From Chloroflexota bacterium (GTDB taxonomy: Bacteria > Chloroflexota > UBA11872), in the NCBI GenBank assembly GCA_026706485.1, contig JAPOYR010000011.1, forward strand, positions 1 through 64,000: a stretch of DNA of 64,000 nucleotides, given 5' to 3'. The position numbers and the translations under genes were made by a program. Shown here one piece after another: positions 1 through 7,771 of the stretch. The notes beneath the pieces are model-generated. The model worked only from the letters and a program-made list of their open reading frames with translations, searched no databases and was not told where the DNA came from. Position 1 is the first letter of the stretch, and every line of letters starts with the position of its first letter.

Positions 1-50
1 AGGCGGGACCAGTGTCCCGGATGACACCGGAGCTACTGGTCGAGTCCCAT

Positions 51-66
51 TAGGGGCGCCCCTACA
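51..66. repeat. family A palindrome (half-type copy)
   Basis: The sequence TAGGGGCGCCCCTACA is a self-complementary core flanked by the same TAGGGGC/GCCCCTA ends seen in the other family A copies. It lacks the internal variable arm. Confidence 0.6.
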
Positions 67-99
67 AGTACCTCAGACCTCGTGCCGGCAGCCCGTTTA

Positions 100-126
100 G
101 GGCAGGTTTGAAACCTGCCCCTACCG
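100..126. repeat. family A palindrome
   Basis: The arms GGGCAGGTTT and AAACCTGCCC are separated by a single G and followed by CCTACC. The 10-bp stem is perfect. Further copies are at 274 and 1211, and a covarying variant is at 308. Confidence 0.8.
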
Positions 127-220
127 AACCCAGGGAGCCGCCCCGATTCGGGTACCCCACAAGACCGGATCGGGTGCCGAATGACCACGAGAATCCCGTG
201 CGCCGCCGGGTCACATGAAT

Positions 221-256
221 GGTGGATTCCCGCCTTCGCGGGAATGACGGATGGGG
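221..256. repeat. family B palindrome
   Basis: GGTGGATTCCCGCC, TTCG, then GGGAATGACGGATGGGG. Inverted ATTCCCGC/GCGGGAAT arms form the stem. Related copies are at 7602, 9847, 33623, 43351, 61073 and 62711, all between genes. Confidence 0.8.
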
Positions 257-273
257 TGTGAGGTTTCTCGAAT

Positions 274-296
274 GGGCAGGTTTGAAACCTGCCCCC
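274..296. repeat. family A palindrome
   Basis: The core is identical to the copy at 100: arms GGGCAGGTTT and AAACCTGCCC around one G. It is followed by CCACC rather than CTACC. Confidence 0.8.
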
Positions 297-307
297 ACCG
301 GTTCAGT

Positions 308-335
308 TGTAGGGGCGGGTCTCAGACCCGCCCGT
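308..335. repeat. family A palindrome, covarying variant
   Basis: The GTAGGGGC flank is followed by arms GGGCGGGTCT and AGACCCGCCC around one C. Relative to the copies at 100 and 274 the stem carries two paired changes (A-T to G-C and T-A to C-G), so the arms differ while pairing is kept. Confidence 0.75.
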
Positions 336-374
336 CCCCGACCTCGTCCACCGGGCAAAGCGACGTCGGTCGGC

Positions 375-1124
375 CTAGTCCGTACATCCCAGCAGCGCGC
401 GCCGCACCGGATCGGTCTGGCGGGCGATGAACTCCGGCGTGTGGTGCCATTCGGGGCGCACGTCGTAGACCTGGGTGGACCACTTGTAGACCACCCACAC
501 CAGGCGGCGCGGGCGCGACGAGCGGTTGGGCATGGCGGTGTGCCAGATGTTGGTGTCGTTGATGAGGCACGTGCCCGCCGGCGCGGTGAGCGGCACCATG
601 CCCGGCAGCGCCCGTGGCTGGTTGTCGTGATTGGCCCACGGGGGTGGACGATTCGGGTCCCTGTGACTGCCGGGCACCACCGCCGTCGGCCCGACCTCCT
701 CGGTCACGTCGTCCAGGTAGATCGTGAGGCGCATGTAGGGTCCGCCGTCGCGGTGCCACAGCGTCGCGGCCGGCGAGTTAGGCGCCCGGTAGTTGCCCAT
801 CCCACTCGACAAGAGGACCACGTCGTGGTTTCGCGCCGCCTGCACGATCGGCAGCACAGTGGGCAGGTCCATGAAGTCCTCGAACAGTGGATCGAGCTCG
901 AAAAAGCGGTGGAGGTCGATCGACCCGAAGCCCTTGACCGACGTCGACGCGCCGTCCACCACCGCCGACGGCACGTTTTCGTAATCGGCGATCAGCGCGT
1001 CGAAGCGCTCGCGAATCGGTTCCAGGCGCTCGGGGCTGATGGCGTTGGGCACCGCCGTGTAGCCGACGTGCTCAAGCCGCCACACGTGCATGAACAGCTC
1101 GTGCACGCTGGGAATGGGTTGCAT
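375..1124 (-). CDS. phytanoyl-CoA dioxygenase (PhyH) family protein
   Basis: This is a probable Fe(II)/2-oxoglutarate-dependent oxygenase of about 249 residues, cytosolic, with unknown substrate. The facial triad is visible as H124-x-D126 in 'LWHRDGGPYMRL' and the distal H195 in 'NIWHTAMPN', followed by an Arg-rich stretch expected for 2-oxoglutarate binding. The chosen ATG has GGAG five bases upstream; an in-frame ATG at 1148 would add eight residues. The gene lies upstream-to-downstream with a Gfo/Idh oxidoreductase on the same strand, a common pairing in Chloroflexota and planctomycete catabolic regions. Only the fold-level assignment is firm; members act on phytanoyl-CoA, ectoine and many small molecules. 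Confidence 0.88.
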   Translation of the reverse strand: MQPIPSVHELFMHVWRLEHVGYTAVPNAISPERLEPIRERFDALIADYENVPSAVVDGASTSVKGFGSIDLHRFFELDPLFEDFMDLPTVLPIVQAARNHDVVLLSSGMGNYRAPNSPAATLWHRDGGPYMRLTIYLDDVTEEVGPTAVVPGSHRDPNRPPPWANHDNQPRALPGMVPLTAPAGTCLINDTNIWHTAMPNRSSRPRRLVWVVYKWSTQVYDVRPEWHHTPEFIARQTDPVRRALLGCTD

Positions 1125-1210
1125 CGCCGCTCCGTCTGCCGAGCGCATCGCCGTCGAACGCGGCCCCAGGATACGCCGCCGGGATGCACGCTATTCCCGC
1201 AGGCTGAGCA

Positions 1211-1237
1211 CGGGCAGGTTTGAAGCCTGCCCCTACG
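1211..1237. repeat. family A palindrome at the 3' end of the Gfo/Idh gene
   Basis: Arms GGGCAGGTTT and AAGCCTGCCC (one G-T wobble) are followed by CCTACGCC. The CTA of the conserved flank, read on the minus strand, is the TAG stop codon of the neighbouring oxidoreductase gene. Confidence 0.75.
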
Positions 1238-2228
1238 CCAATCGCTCCAGGTCCACCGCGCGTCCCAGGCGCATGGCCTCGTAGAGTCCGTCGGCCAATT
1301 GCACGGCCCGCACGCCGTCGGCGCTGTTGGCCAGGGGCCGGCCGCCGCTGCGCACGGCGTCGATGAATGCGTCCAGCATCGCGGTGAGGCCGGCTTCCTG
1401 GTCCGGCGGCTCCGACGTCTCAGCCACGACCCGCTCACCTTCGAACACGCGGACTCCCGTCAGGTCGTTCCAAAGCTCGGCGCGGCGCGACCCGTCGTCC
1501 ACCGCGCCCCAATAGGTTCCACCGTGGACGGTGCGCCCGAATTCGCCAACCACCACCTGCGCCACGCCGCCACTCGCAAACTTGATGGTCGCCGTCAGGG
1601 TGTCCGGCAGCCCCGAACGGCGCACGTAGCGACCGCCGGTTCCATAGACGCGCAGCGGACGCGAGCCGGACAGATAGGCGGCCATATCGAGCACATGGCT
1701 GCCGAACGTGCCGAGCACGCCGCCGTGCTCGGCCTCGCCCTCCCACCGGTCGGCCAGCGAGTCGACCGTGGCGCGCACCACAACCGACTGCGGTCCCGGC
1801 ACCGTGGAGCGGACCAGAGCAACGCCCGGCGCCGCGCGCAACGCGAAGTCAACGCCGGCCACCACGCCCGCCTGGCGCACCGCCGCATGCGCGTGCAGCG
1901 CGTCGGGCAGCTTGGTCGCCAGCGGCGCCTCCACGAACACGTGCTTTCGGGCGCGGGCCGCCGCCGCCACCAGTTGCGCGTGCGAGTCGGGTCGGGTCGC
2001 GACCAGCACGGCCTGGACCTGGGTCCGGTGAAGCGCCCCGTCGACATCGTCGTCGGCCCTTGGGCCATCCAACTGGGCCGCCAGTTGCATGGCGGCCTCA
2101 AGATCACGATCGACGCACCACAGCAGCCGGCAGTCGGATCGCCGCGCCACCGCTCGGGCCAGGCGACCGCCCATTACGCCACACCCGATGAGAGCCAATT
2201 GCAAGGGACCCGCGGCGGCGCCCGCCAT
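1233..2228 (-). CDS. Gfo/Idh/MocA-family oxidoreductase
   Basis: A NAD(P)-dependent sugar or cyclitol dehydrogenase-like protein of about 331 residues. The N-terminal Rossmann motif 'ALIGCGVMGG' lies near residue 11, and the C-terminal Gfo/Idh domain includes 'GGVLGTFGSHVLDMAAYL', the usual region for substrate-binding Asp/His residues. The family's conserved EKP motif reads E100-A101-P102 ('FVEAPLATK'), so the usual catalytic-site Lys is absent. Dehydrogenase activity is therefore uncertain, and a non-canonical or inactive member is possible. The ATG at 2228 is preferred over an upstream TTG at 2249. The TAG stop comes from a palindromic repeat. Confidence 0.85.
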   Translation of the reverse strand: MAGAAAGPLQLALIGCGVMGGRLARAVARRSDCRLLWCVDRDLEAAMQLAAQLDGPRADDDVDGALHRTQVQAVLVATRPDSHAQLVAAAARARKHVFVEAPLATKLPDALHAHAAVRQAGVVAGVDFALRAAPGVALVRSTVPGPQSVVVRATVDSLADRWEGEAEHGGVLGTFGSHVLDMAAYLSGSRPLRVYGTGGRYVRRSGLPDTLTATIKFASGGVAQVVVGEFGRTVHGGTYWGAVDDGSRRAELWNDLTGVRVFEGERVVAETSEPPDQEAGLTAMLDAFIDAVRSGGRPLANSADGVRAVQLADGLYEAMRLGRAVDLERLA

Positions 2229-2358
2229 GGTTGTCACGGATTCGGGCAAACCGCGCGTAACGTCATGCCGGCGAATGGCGATCTATCGCGCGAGACATTC
2301 CATGCTCCACAGATTTAGATTTAACGTCGTACGCGCCCACCGCAGCCATTTCCTGTCG

Positions 2359-2364
2359 TATAGT
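2359..2364 (+). promoter_or_regulatory. possible -10 element (TATAGT) for the LCP gene
   Basis: TATAGT lies 20 bases upstream of the ATG at 2385, in a comparatively AT-rich stretch between divergent genes. No convincing -35 box is visible at the usual spacing. Confidence 0.3.
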
Positions 2365-2384
2365 GGACGCCACAATTCGACATA

Positions 2385-3563
2385 ATGCCTAACCGCCTGA
2401 TGCCCGACGGTTCCGAGCGCCTCGCCAGGCGTCTGCACCGCGCCGAAATCATAAGCCTCAGCGCCTCGTTGGCGGTCTTCGTCGTCATCGGCGTCATTGG
2501 GCTGTTCGTGTGGCGCAGCAACAGTGCCGAGCCTGTCACTGCCGCGCCTCAATCAACCCCCACCGTCGTGGCGCGTCCGGTCGCCACCGAGCCGCCGCCG
2601 GCGCCCACCGCGGCAACCCCCGCACCAACCGAGGCAGTCCAGGTGGACATCGAACCGCCCCCGGTCGCCGAACAGGTGGAGCAGCCCAATCCGCTCGACC
2701 TGATCCAGACGTGGCCCGGCGATCGGCCGTTCTCCCTGCTGCTGCTGGGTCTCGACCAGCGGCCCGGAGAGGCCAGCGGTCGCACCGACGCCATGGTGCT
2801 CACTCGAATCGAGCCGGCCAACAACTCCGCGGCGCTGATCTCCATCCCGCGCGATTTGTGCATCGCCACCTGCCGCACGGACCCCTACCGCATCAACTCC
2901 GTCTACCAGAATGAGGGTCCCGATGTCCTCCGACAGCGCGTGGGAGAAATCGTGGGGATCAAGGTGGACTATGTGATGGTCTTCGACTTCTACGGCTTCC
3001 GGCGGCTCGTCGACTTCTTTGGCGGCGTCGAAGTCGACGTGACCACCACGATCTACGACGAGAGCTATCCCAACGCTACCGACACCGGGTTCGAGCCCCT
3101 GTATATCCCCGCCGGCGTCAACCACTTCGATGGCGATATGGCGCTGCGCTACGCGCGCTCGCGCCATCAGGACGGGGCCATCGCCCGCGATCAGCGGCAA
3201 CAGCAGATTCTCCTCGCCCTGCGGGATCAGCTATTGACCCCGCGCACGATCTTGCAGTGGCCCAACTTCCTGGAGCGCCTGCGCGACACCTTCAAGACCG
3301 ACGTGCCGTTCGAGCTGGTCCCCTCCATGCTCAAGCTCGCGCTCTCGATCGACTCGTCGCGCGTGGTTCAGGGCGCGGTCGGGTTCGATCGCGGGCTATC
3401 GCGCACGGTTATCGCCGAAAACGGCGCCTACGTGCTCGAACCCAACGTGCCCCTCATCCAGGCCTACGCCGCCGAGCTGATCCGCAACGGCGAGGCCCTG
3501 CCGGCAATGGAAGGCACCGCCGCCAGTCCCGAATTCGCCGACCGGCAGCACCTGGAGCCGTAA
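2385..3563 (+). CDS. LytR-CpsA-Psr (LCP) family protein
   Basis: A membrane-anchored 392-residue protein. LCP enzymes transfer lipid-linked glycan polymers to the cell wall or related acceptors outside the membrane. It has a short cytosolic N-terminus, one membrane span at about residues 26-46 and a Pro/Ala/Thr-rich linker to about residue 100. The LCP domain then shows 'SLLLLGLDQRPG', 'RTDAMVLTRI', 'ISIPRDLC' and 'ALRYARSRH', with the Arg/Asp residues that bind the polyprenyl pyrophosphate. A second LCP gene with a different anchor is at 46747. It converges on the methyltransferase gene, with a hairpin repeat between them. Confidence 0.9.
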   Translation: MPNRLMPDGSERLARRLHRAEIISLSASLAVFVVIGVIGLFVWRSNSAEPVTAAPQSTPTVVARPVATEPPPAPTAATPAPTEAVQVDIEPPPVAEQVEQPNPLDLIQTWPGDRPFSLLLLGLDQRPGEASGRTDAMVLTRIEPANNSAALISIPRDLCIATCRTDPYRINSVYQNEGPDVLRQRVGEIVGIKVDYVMVFDFYGFRRLVDFFGGVEVDVTTTIYDESYPNATDTGFEPLYIPAGVNHFDGDMALRYARSRHQDGAIARDQRQQQILLALRDQLLTPRTILQWPNFLERLRDTFKTDVPFELVPSMLKLALSIDSSRVVQGAVGFDRGLSRTVIAENGAYVLEPNVPLIQAYAAELIRNGEALPAMEGTAASPEFADRQHLEP

Positions 3564-3643
3564 CGAGGGTCTAAGAGACCTCACGTCGTGGCAGGACGGT
3601 CGTTGGCCATTCGCGATGCGCGGCCACACGAACCCATTCCGAA

Positions 3644-3692
3644 CGCCAGCCGCTGACCCCCATCCTGACCTTCCCCCTTCCAGGGGGAAGGG
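3644..3692. repeat. family C hairpin repeat (terminator-like)
   Basis: The core CCTTCCCCC, TTCCA, GGGGGAAGG can form a strong stem. It sits about 80 bases after the LCP stop and just before the 3' end of the convergent methyltransferase gene. Nearly 50 bases match the copy at 13451. There is no T-run, so a terminator role is inferred only from position and stem strength. Confidence 0.65.
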
Positions 3693-3717
3693 ACCAGAAC
3701 TGAGCCTCCCTAGCACC

Positions 3718-4524
3718 TCACTCCGGGGACCGGCGAGCCACGACGTAGATTTCGGACGGCTCATAGGCGACCTCTAGCGCCCGCCGCAGGATGGCCGCCA
3801 CCCGCGTCAACTCGTCGCGCGTGTGCTGCAATTCGGCGCTCACCGCGTGCAGCGCCGCCTCCAGGTCCGCCGCGTAGCGCGACCGCGCCACGCGACCGCC
3901 CAGCCACCGCGTCACGCGGTCTTCGTCGGGCGGCGCGTTGCGATCCGGTGGCGGATCCTCCGTTATGTCAAGATCGCCGAGCGTTACCGGCAGGCCGCGC
4001 GCGGACGTTGGATTGACCCCGGACGCATGCACGTCGAGTCCCGCGTCCCGGCACAGGAACTCGAGCAACTCCAAGTCGTAAGGCCGCACGTGGGTCGGGT
4101 CCTTCCAGAACTCGTGCGCAATTGTCGGCAAGCTGCCCGGATTCGGCGTGGCCACGATCAACGATCCACCGGGGACCAGGCGGCTTCCGCCGAGCCGCAC
4201 CAGCGCCGCGCCTTCGTCCACCGGAAAGTGCTCGATGACGTGCAGGGCGCTCACCACGTCGAACGTCTCGGGCGTCGCCTGCAGATAGTCCAGCGCCTCA
4301 GCCTCGATCACCCGGTGAGTCGCGGCGTGCGCCAGCATGGCCCTGTCCAGGTCGACGCCGTGGGTTTCCATTCCAGCGGCGGCCGCCACGTCCAGAAACT
4401 CGCCCCGACCGCAGCCGATGTCGAGGATTCGCCCCGCCGACGGGAGGAATTGGGCGTACCACGCGCGCGCGTCGCGGACCATCGCGGGGTCGAACCCGCG
4501 GAAGGCGTACCAGTCGGACGCCAT
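3718..4524 (-). CDS. class I SAM-dependent methyltransferase
   Basis: A 268-residue soluble methyltransferase. Motif I is 'ILDIGCGRGEFLDVAA' near residue 34, the acidic loop is 'HGVDLD', and 'FDVVSALHVIEHF' followed by 'LVPGGSLIVATPNP' completes the Rossmann fold of the UbiE/Methyltransf_11 type. A C-terminal region of about 70 residues is predicted to be helical and does not suggest a substrate. Such proteins are frequent beside glycan genes, where they methylate sugars, but nothing here proves that. The gene is monocistronic, divergent from the CinA-domain gene and convergent with LCP. Confidence 0.85.
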   Translation of the reverse strand: MASDWYAFRGFDPAMVRDARAWYAQFLPSAGRILDIGCGRGEFLDVAAAAGMETHGVDLDRAMLAHAATHRVIEAEALDYLQATPETFDVVSALHVIEHFPVDEGAALVRLGGSRLVPGGSLIVATPNPGSLPTIAHEFWKDPTHVRPYDLELLEFLCRDAGLDVHASGVNPTSARGLPVTLGDLDITEDPPPDRNAPPDEDRVTRWLGGRVARSRYAADLEAALHAVSAELQHTRDELTRVAAILRRALEVAYEPSEIYVVARRSPE

Positions 4525-4610
4525 CAGGACGTGTAGCGGTCGCGGCGCAAGGCGGCAGGTGAGAAGGTGAACATGGCAATCAGGAGCGAGGCGCGGTCCC
4601 GTCGCGACCG

Positions 4611-4616
4611 TACAAT
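4611..4616 (+). promoter_or_regulatory. candidate -10 element (TACAAT) for the CinA-domain gene
   Basis: TACAAT lies 27 bases upstream of the GTG start at 4644, in the gap between divergent genes. The -35 region is not well conserved. Confidence 0.35.
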
Positions 4617-4643
4617 ACTGGGCCGCTTGTCAGGTCACCGCCC

Positions 4644-5447
4644 GTGCGCAACGACGACGTCGAAATCTTCGCCATCGGCACGGAGCTCGTGACCGGGCTG
4701 ATTCTGGACACCAACTCGCACTGGATCGCCGGCGAGGTGGCCGTGGCCGGGGGCGACGTGCGGCGCATCACCGCGCTGGCCGACGACTTTGACGCCCTCA
4801 CGGCCGAGTTGCGCGCTGCGATAGCCCGCCGCGCTCGGGTAATCATCACCACCGGCGGCCTGGGCCCCACGCCCGACGACCTGACGGTCGAGGCCGTGGC
4901 CGAGCTAGCCGGCTGCGGCGTGCACACGCCCCATGAGGTGCTGGAGGACTACGCGCGCCGGCGCGGCATCAGCCTGGAAGAGGCCTCCAGCCCGCCGCGA
5001 CTGAAGATGGGCACCGTCCCGGCCGCCGCTCGGGTGCATCTCAACCCGGTGGGTTGGGCGCCCTGCTTCATGGTGCCAGTCGAAGACTCCAGCATCTGGT
5101 GCATGCCGGGACCGCCGCGCGAGGTCCAGGGCTGCTTCAGCGCCCACATCAAGCCCGTCGTCGAGCACCTGTTTGCCGGTCAGTCCGCGCGGATGCGCGT
5201 GTTCATCGACGCCCACGAGTCCGAGACCTCGCCGCTCATGCAGTCGGTCATGCGCCGCATTCCATCCGCCTATCTCAAGGCATATGTCGGCATGTCCAAC
5301 CCCGAGGGGCTGCCGGTCGACATCGTCGTGCGCAGCACGGACGGCGCGGCGCCCAATGAGCTGCTCCAGCAGGCCTACGACGAGTTCTGCGCCGTCGCCG
5401 CCGCGTCCGGCAAGACGGTGTCCCTGGAGGCGCCGGCCGCGTCGTAG
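4644..5447 (+). CDS. CinA-domain (MoaB/MogA-like) competence/damage-inducible family protein
   Basis: A 267-residue protein with a molybdopterin-binding-like fold. 'EIFAIGTELVTGLILDTNSHWIA' (motif start near residue 8) and 'IITTGGLGPTPDDLTVEAVA' are the hallmarks of COG1058, the N-terminal half of CinA, which in some species has ADP-ribose pyrophosphatase activity. The C-terminal CinA nicotinamide-nucleotide amidase domain is missing: the protein ends after 'AASGKTVSLEAPAAS'. The start is GTG. It precedes the aldolase/SDR gene by about 50 bases on the same strand. The exact reaction is not established. Confidence 0.85.
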   Translation: MRNDDVEIFAIGTELVTGLILDTNSHWIAGEVAVAGGDVRRITALADDFDALTAELRAAIARRARVIITTGGLGPTPDDLTVEAVAELAGCGVHTPHEVLEDYARRRGISLEEASSPPRLKMGTVPAAARVHLNPVGWAPCFMVPVEDSSIWCMPGPPREVQGCFSAHIKPVVEHLFAGQSARMRVFIDAHESETSPLMQSVMRRIPSAYLKAYVGMSNPEGLPVDIVVRSTDGAAPNELLQQAYDEFCAVAAASGKTVSLEAPAAS

Positions 5448-5498
5448 TGGCGTCGCAGTAGACTGCCCGCGCCTGATCGAAACCCCGGTCGAGCTCAC

Positions 5499-7502
5499 AT
5501 GCAATCCCGCTGGTCCGACGACGACGCGCGAGGCCTCGACCCGATAGGTCTCAGGGTCTACACCTCGCGGCTGATCGGCGCGGAAGCGGCGCTGGTGCTG
5601 CACGGGGGCGGCAATACGTCCGTCAAGCTCGACGACCACGACCACCGCGGACGCCCCTGCCGCGCCCTGGCCATCAAGGGCAGCGGGTCCGACCTGCGCA
5701 CCATCGAGCCCGGCGACTTCGCGCGGCTGCATTTGGACGACCTTCACGCATTGCGTGCGCGGTCGGAGATGTCGGACGACGAGATGCTGGCCTACCTCGC
5801 ACGCAGCTCGCTCGATCCCGATGCCCCGCGACCGTCGATCGAGACGCTGCTCCACGCGTTCCTGCCCGAGGCGTGGGTCGATCATTCGCATGCGGACGCC
5901 GTGCTCGCGCTCACAAACCAGCCGGACGGCCACCGCCTCGTGCGCGAGGTCTTCGGCGACCGGGTGGCGGTGGTGCCCTACATCCTGCCCGGATTCAAGC
6001 TGGCGCAGCTCACCGCCGACGTGTACGACGCGAATCCCGGAGTCGAGGGCCTGGTGCTCGACATGCACGGGCTGGTGACATTCGGCGCGACGGCGCGTGA
6101 GTCCTACGAACGACACGTCGAGCTGGTGTCCCTGGCCGAGGTCTATGTGCGGCCGCACCTGCCGGCGCACGGAAGCACGCCCGGCGACGAGGCGGCCGCG
6201 GCCAAGCTGGCGCCGGTGCTGCGCGGCACGCTCTCGACCTCGAAGCGAGTCCTGGTGCGGTGTGACGGCTCGCCCCGCGTGCGTGCGTTCGTCGACCGGC
6301 CCGATCTCGAGCAGATTTCCCAGCAAGGCCCGGTCACGCCCGACCACGTGCTGCGCACCAAACGGCTGCCGCTGGTGCTGCGCGCCACCGATTCCGACGG
6401 CGTGGGCGCCGCCGTGGCGGGGTACCGCGCGGCCTACGAGGGCTACGCGCGCGAGCACGGCGGCGCCGACGCGTTTCAGCACGACTCCGCGCCGCGCGTG
6501 GTGCTCGTTCCCGGCATCGGCATGTTCACCACCGGCGCTTCCTGGCACGAGGCGGGCATGGTGGCGGACATGTACCGCCACAGCATGGATGTCATCGAGG
6601 CCGCCCGCGCCATCGGGACCTATCAGGCACTGCCGGCGGATGATCTCTACGACATGGAGTACTGGCCGCTCGAGCTCTACAAGCTCACTCGCGCGCCGCC
6701 GGAGCGGGAGCTGGCCCGGCGCGTGGCGCTGGTCACCGGCGCCGGGCGCGGCATCGGACGCGCCATCGCGCAGGCGCTCGCGGCCGATGGGGCGTTTGTC
6801 TTCGTCACCGATGTCGACCTCGACGCGGCGACCGCCGTCGCCGAAGGCATCACCGCCGACGGCGATCGAGCCCAGGCGCTGCAGTTGGACGTCACGTGCG
6901 AACGCCAGACGGCGAGAGCGTTCGAGGCCGTGGCCAGGAACGCGGGCGGCGTGGACATCGTGGTCTCCAACGCCGGGATCGCAGCCGCCGCGCCGCTTGA
7001 CGACCTGGAGCTCGACACCTGGCAGAGCAGCCTGGACGTCAACGCCACCGGGCACTTCCTCGTCTGCCGCGCCGCGTTGCGCCAGATGCGAGCCCAGGGA
7101 CTGGGCGGCAGCATCGTGCTCATCTGCACCAAGAACGCGCTCGATCCGGGCGCCGGATTTGGCGCCTACAGCGCCGCCAAGGCGGCCCAGCTTCAGCTCG
7201 GCCGCGTGCTCGCCGTGGAAGGCGGGGCCGATGGCATCCGCGTCAACATGGTCAATCCCGACGCCGTGTTCGAAGGCTCCGGGCTATGGGACGCCGACCT
7301 GCGGGCCGGGCGCGCCGCCGCGCACGGCGTGGCAGTGGAGGACCTGGAATCGTTCTACTCACGGCGCAACCTGCTGGGGCGGCGCGTGACGGGTCCAGAC
7401 GTCGCCGCGGCCGTGTCGTTTCTCGCGTCGGATCGATCCGCCAAGACGACGGGGGCCGTCATCCCGGTCGACGGCGGGCTGCGGGGCGCGTTTCCGCGGT
7501 AG
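5499..7502 (+). CDS. bifunctional class II aldolase / short-chain dehydrogenase (RhaD-like fusion)
   Basis: A 667-residue fusion. Residues about 20-380 form a class II aldolase/adducin domain ('LHGGGNTSVKLDDHD', and zinc-ligand-like 'DHSHADAVLAL' and 'DMHGLVTFG'). Residues about 405-667 form an SDR domain with 'ALVTGAGRGIGRAIAQAL', the catalytic-type 'YSAAKAAQLQLGR' (Y-x3-K) and a C-terminal 'GAVIPVDGGL'. The architecture matches rhamnulose-1-phosphate aldolase/lactaldehyde dehydrogenase fusions of rhamnose and other deoxysugar catabolism. No rhamnose isomerase or kinase is adjacent, so the sugar is unproven. The ATG start is 51 bases after the CinA-domain gene. Confidence 0.9.
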   Translation: MQSRWSDDDARGLDPIGLRVYTSRLIGAEAALVLHGGGNTSVKLDDHDHRGRPCRALAIKGSGSDLRTIEPGDFARLHLDDLHALRARSEMSDDEMLAYLARSSLDPDAPRPSIETLLHAFLPEAWVDHSHADAVLALTNQPDGHRLVREVFGDRVAVVPYILPGFKLAQLTADVYDANPGVEGLVLDMHGLVTFGATARESYERHVELVSLAEVYVRPHLPAHGSTPGDEAAAAKLAPVLRGTLSTSKRVLVRCDGSPRVRAFVDRPDLEQISQQGPVTPDHVLRTKRLPLVLRATDSDGVGAAVAGYRAAYEGYAREHGGADAFQHDSAPRVVLVPGIGMFTTGASWHEAGMVADMYRHSMDVIEAARAIGTYQALPADDLYDMEYWPLELYKLTRAPPERELARRVALVTGAGRGIGRAIAQALAADGAFVFVTDVDLDAATAVAEGITADGDRAQALQLDVTCERQTARAFEAVARNAGGVDIVVSNAGIAAAAPLDDLELDTWQSSLDVNATGHFLVCRAALRQMRAQGLGGSIVLICTKNALDPGAGFGAYSAAKAAQLQLGRVLAVEGGADGIRVNMVNPDAVFEGSGLWDADLRAGRAAAHGVAVEDLESFYSRRNLLGRRVTGPDVAAAVSFLASDRSAKTTGAVIPVDGGLRGAFPR

Positions 7503-7601
7503 GGCGCACTGGCCGTTTCGGGAATCTCTCCGTTGCCGAGTCCTTTGGGCAGGGGCGACGCATGCGTCACCCCTAGGCGTGAGTGAACAGATGGGGGGAA
7601 C

Positions 7602-7657
7602 TGGATTCCGGCCTCCGCCGGAATGACGGAGGGGTAGCGCAAGGGTTTCTCGATGGG
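7602..7657. repeat. family B palindrome
   Basis: 'CTGGATTCCGGCCTCCGCCG' is followed by GAATGACGGAGGGG and then GCGCAAGGGTTTCTCGATGG. Part of the trailing sequence recurs downstream of the copy at 33623 (TACGCAAGGGTCTC). Confidence 0.75.
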
Positions 7658-7676
7658 AGAAAGTCACCGGCGGTGC

Positions 7677-7702
7677 GGGCGCCCACAAGGGGCGCCCCTA
7701 CA
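7677..7702. repeat. family A palindrome, GGGCGCCC variant
   Basis: GGGCGCCC, ACAAG, GGGCGCCCCTACA. It is almost identical to the copy at 9958 and similar to that at 26304. It shares the GCCCCTAC tail with the GGGCAGGTTT-type copies near the start of the window. Confidence 0.75.
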
Positions 7703-7771
7703 CGGGCATGCAAAGGCCGCTTGACGCGCAGGGCGCGAGTGAGCCTGCCTATGTATCCAGCCGGCCGTACG

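Larger units (their letters stand above)
1..374. other. repeat-rich intergenic stretch
   Basis: No convincing gene lies here; open frames on both strands read through palindromes and have no family resemblance. The stretch holds a long imperfect hairpin at about 8-40 (ACCAGT pairing with ACTGGT, with inner GTGTC pairing with GACAC). It also holds four copies of the GGGGC/GCCCC palindrome family (51-66, 100-126, 274-296, 308-335) and one copy of the 'GGATTCCCGCC..GGGAATGACGG' family (221-256). It lies downstream of the minus-strand PhyH gene. Confidence 0.7.

Noticed and set aside
4905-7055. A 716-codon open frame on the minus strand opposite the aldolase/SDR gene
   Set aside because: It has no domain motif, a His/Arg/Gly-rich composition and lies entirely opposite strongly supported coding sequence; it is a product of high G+C codon structure.
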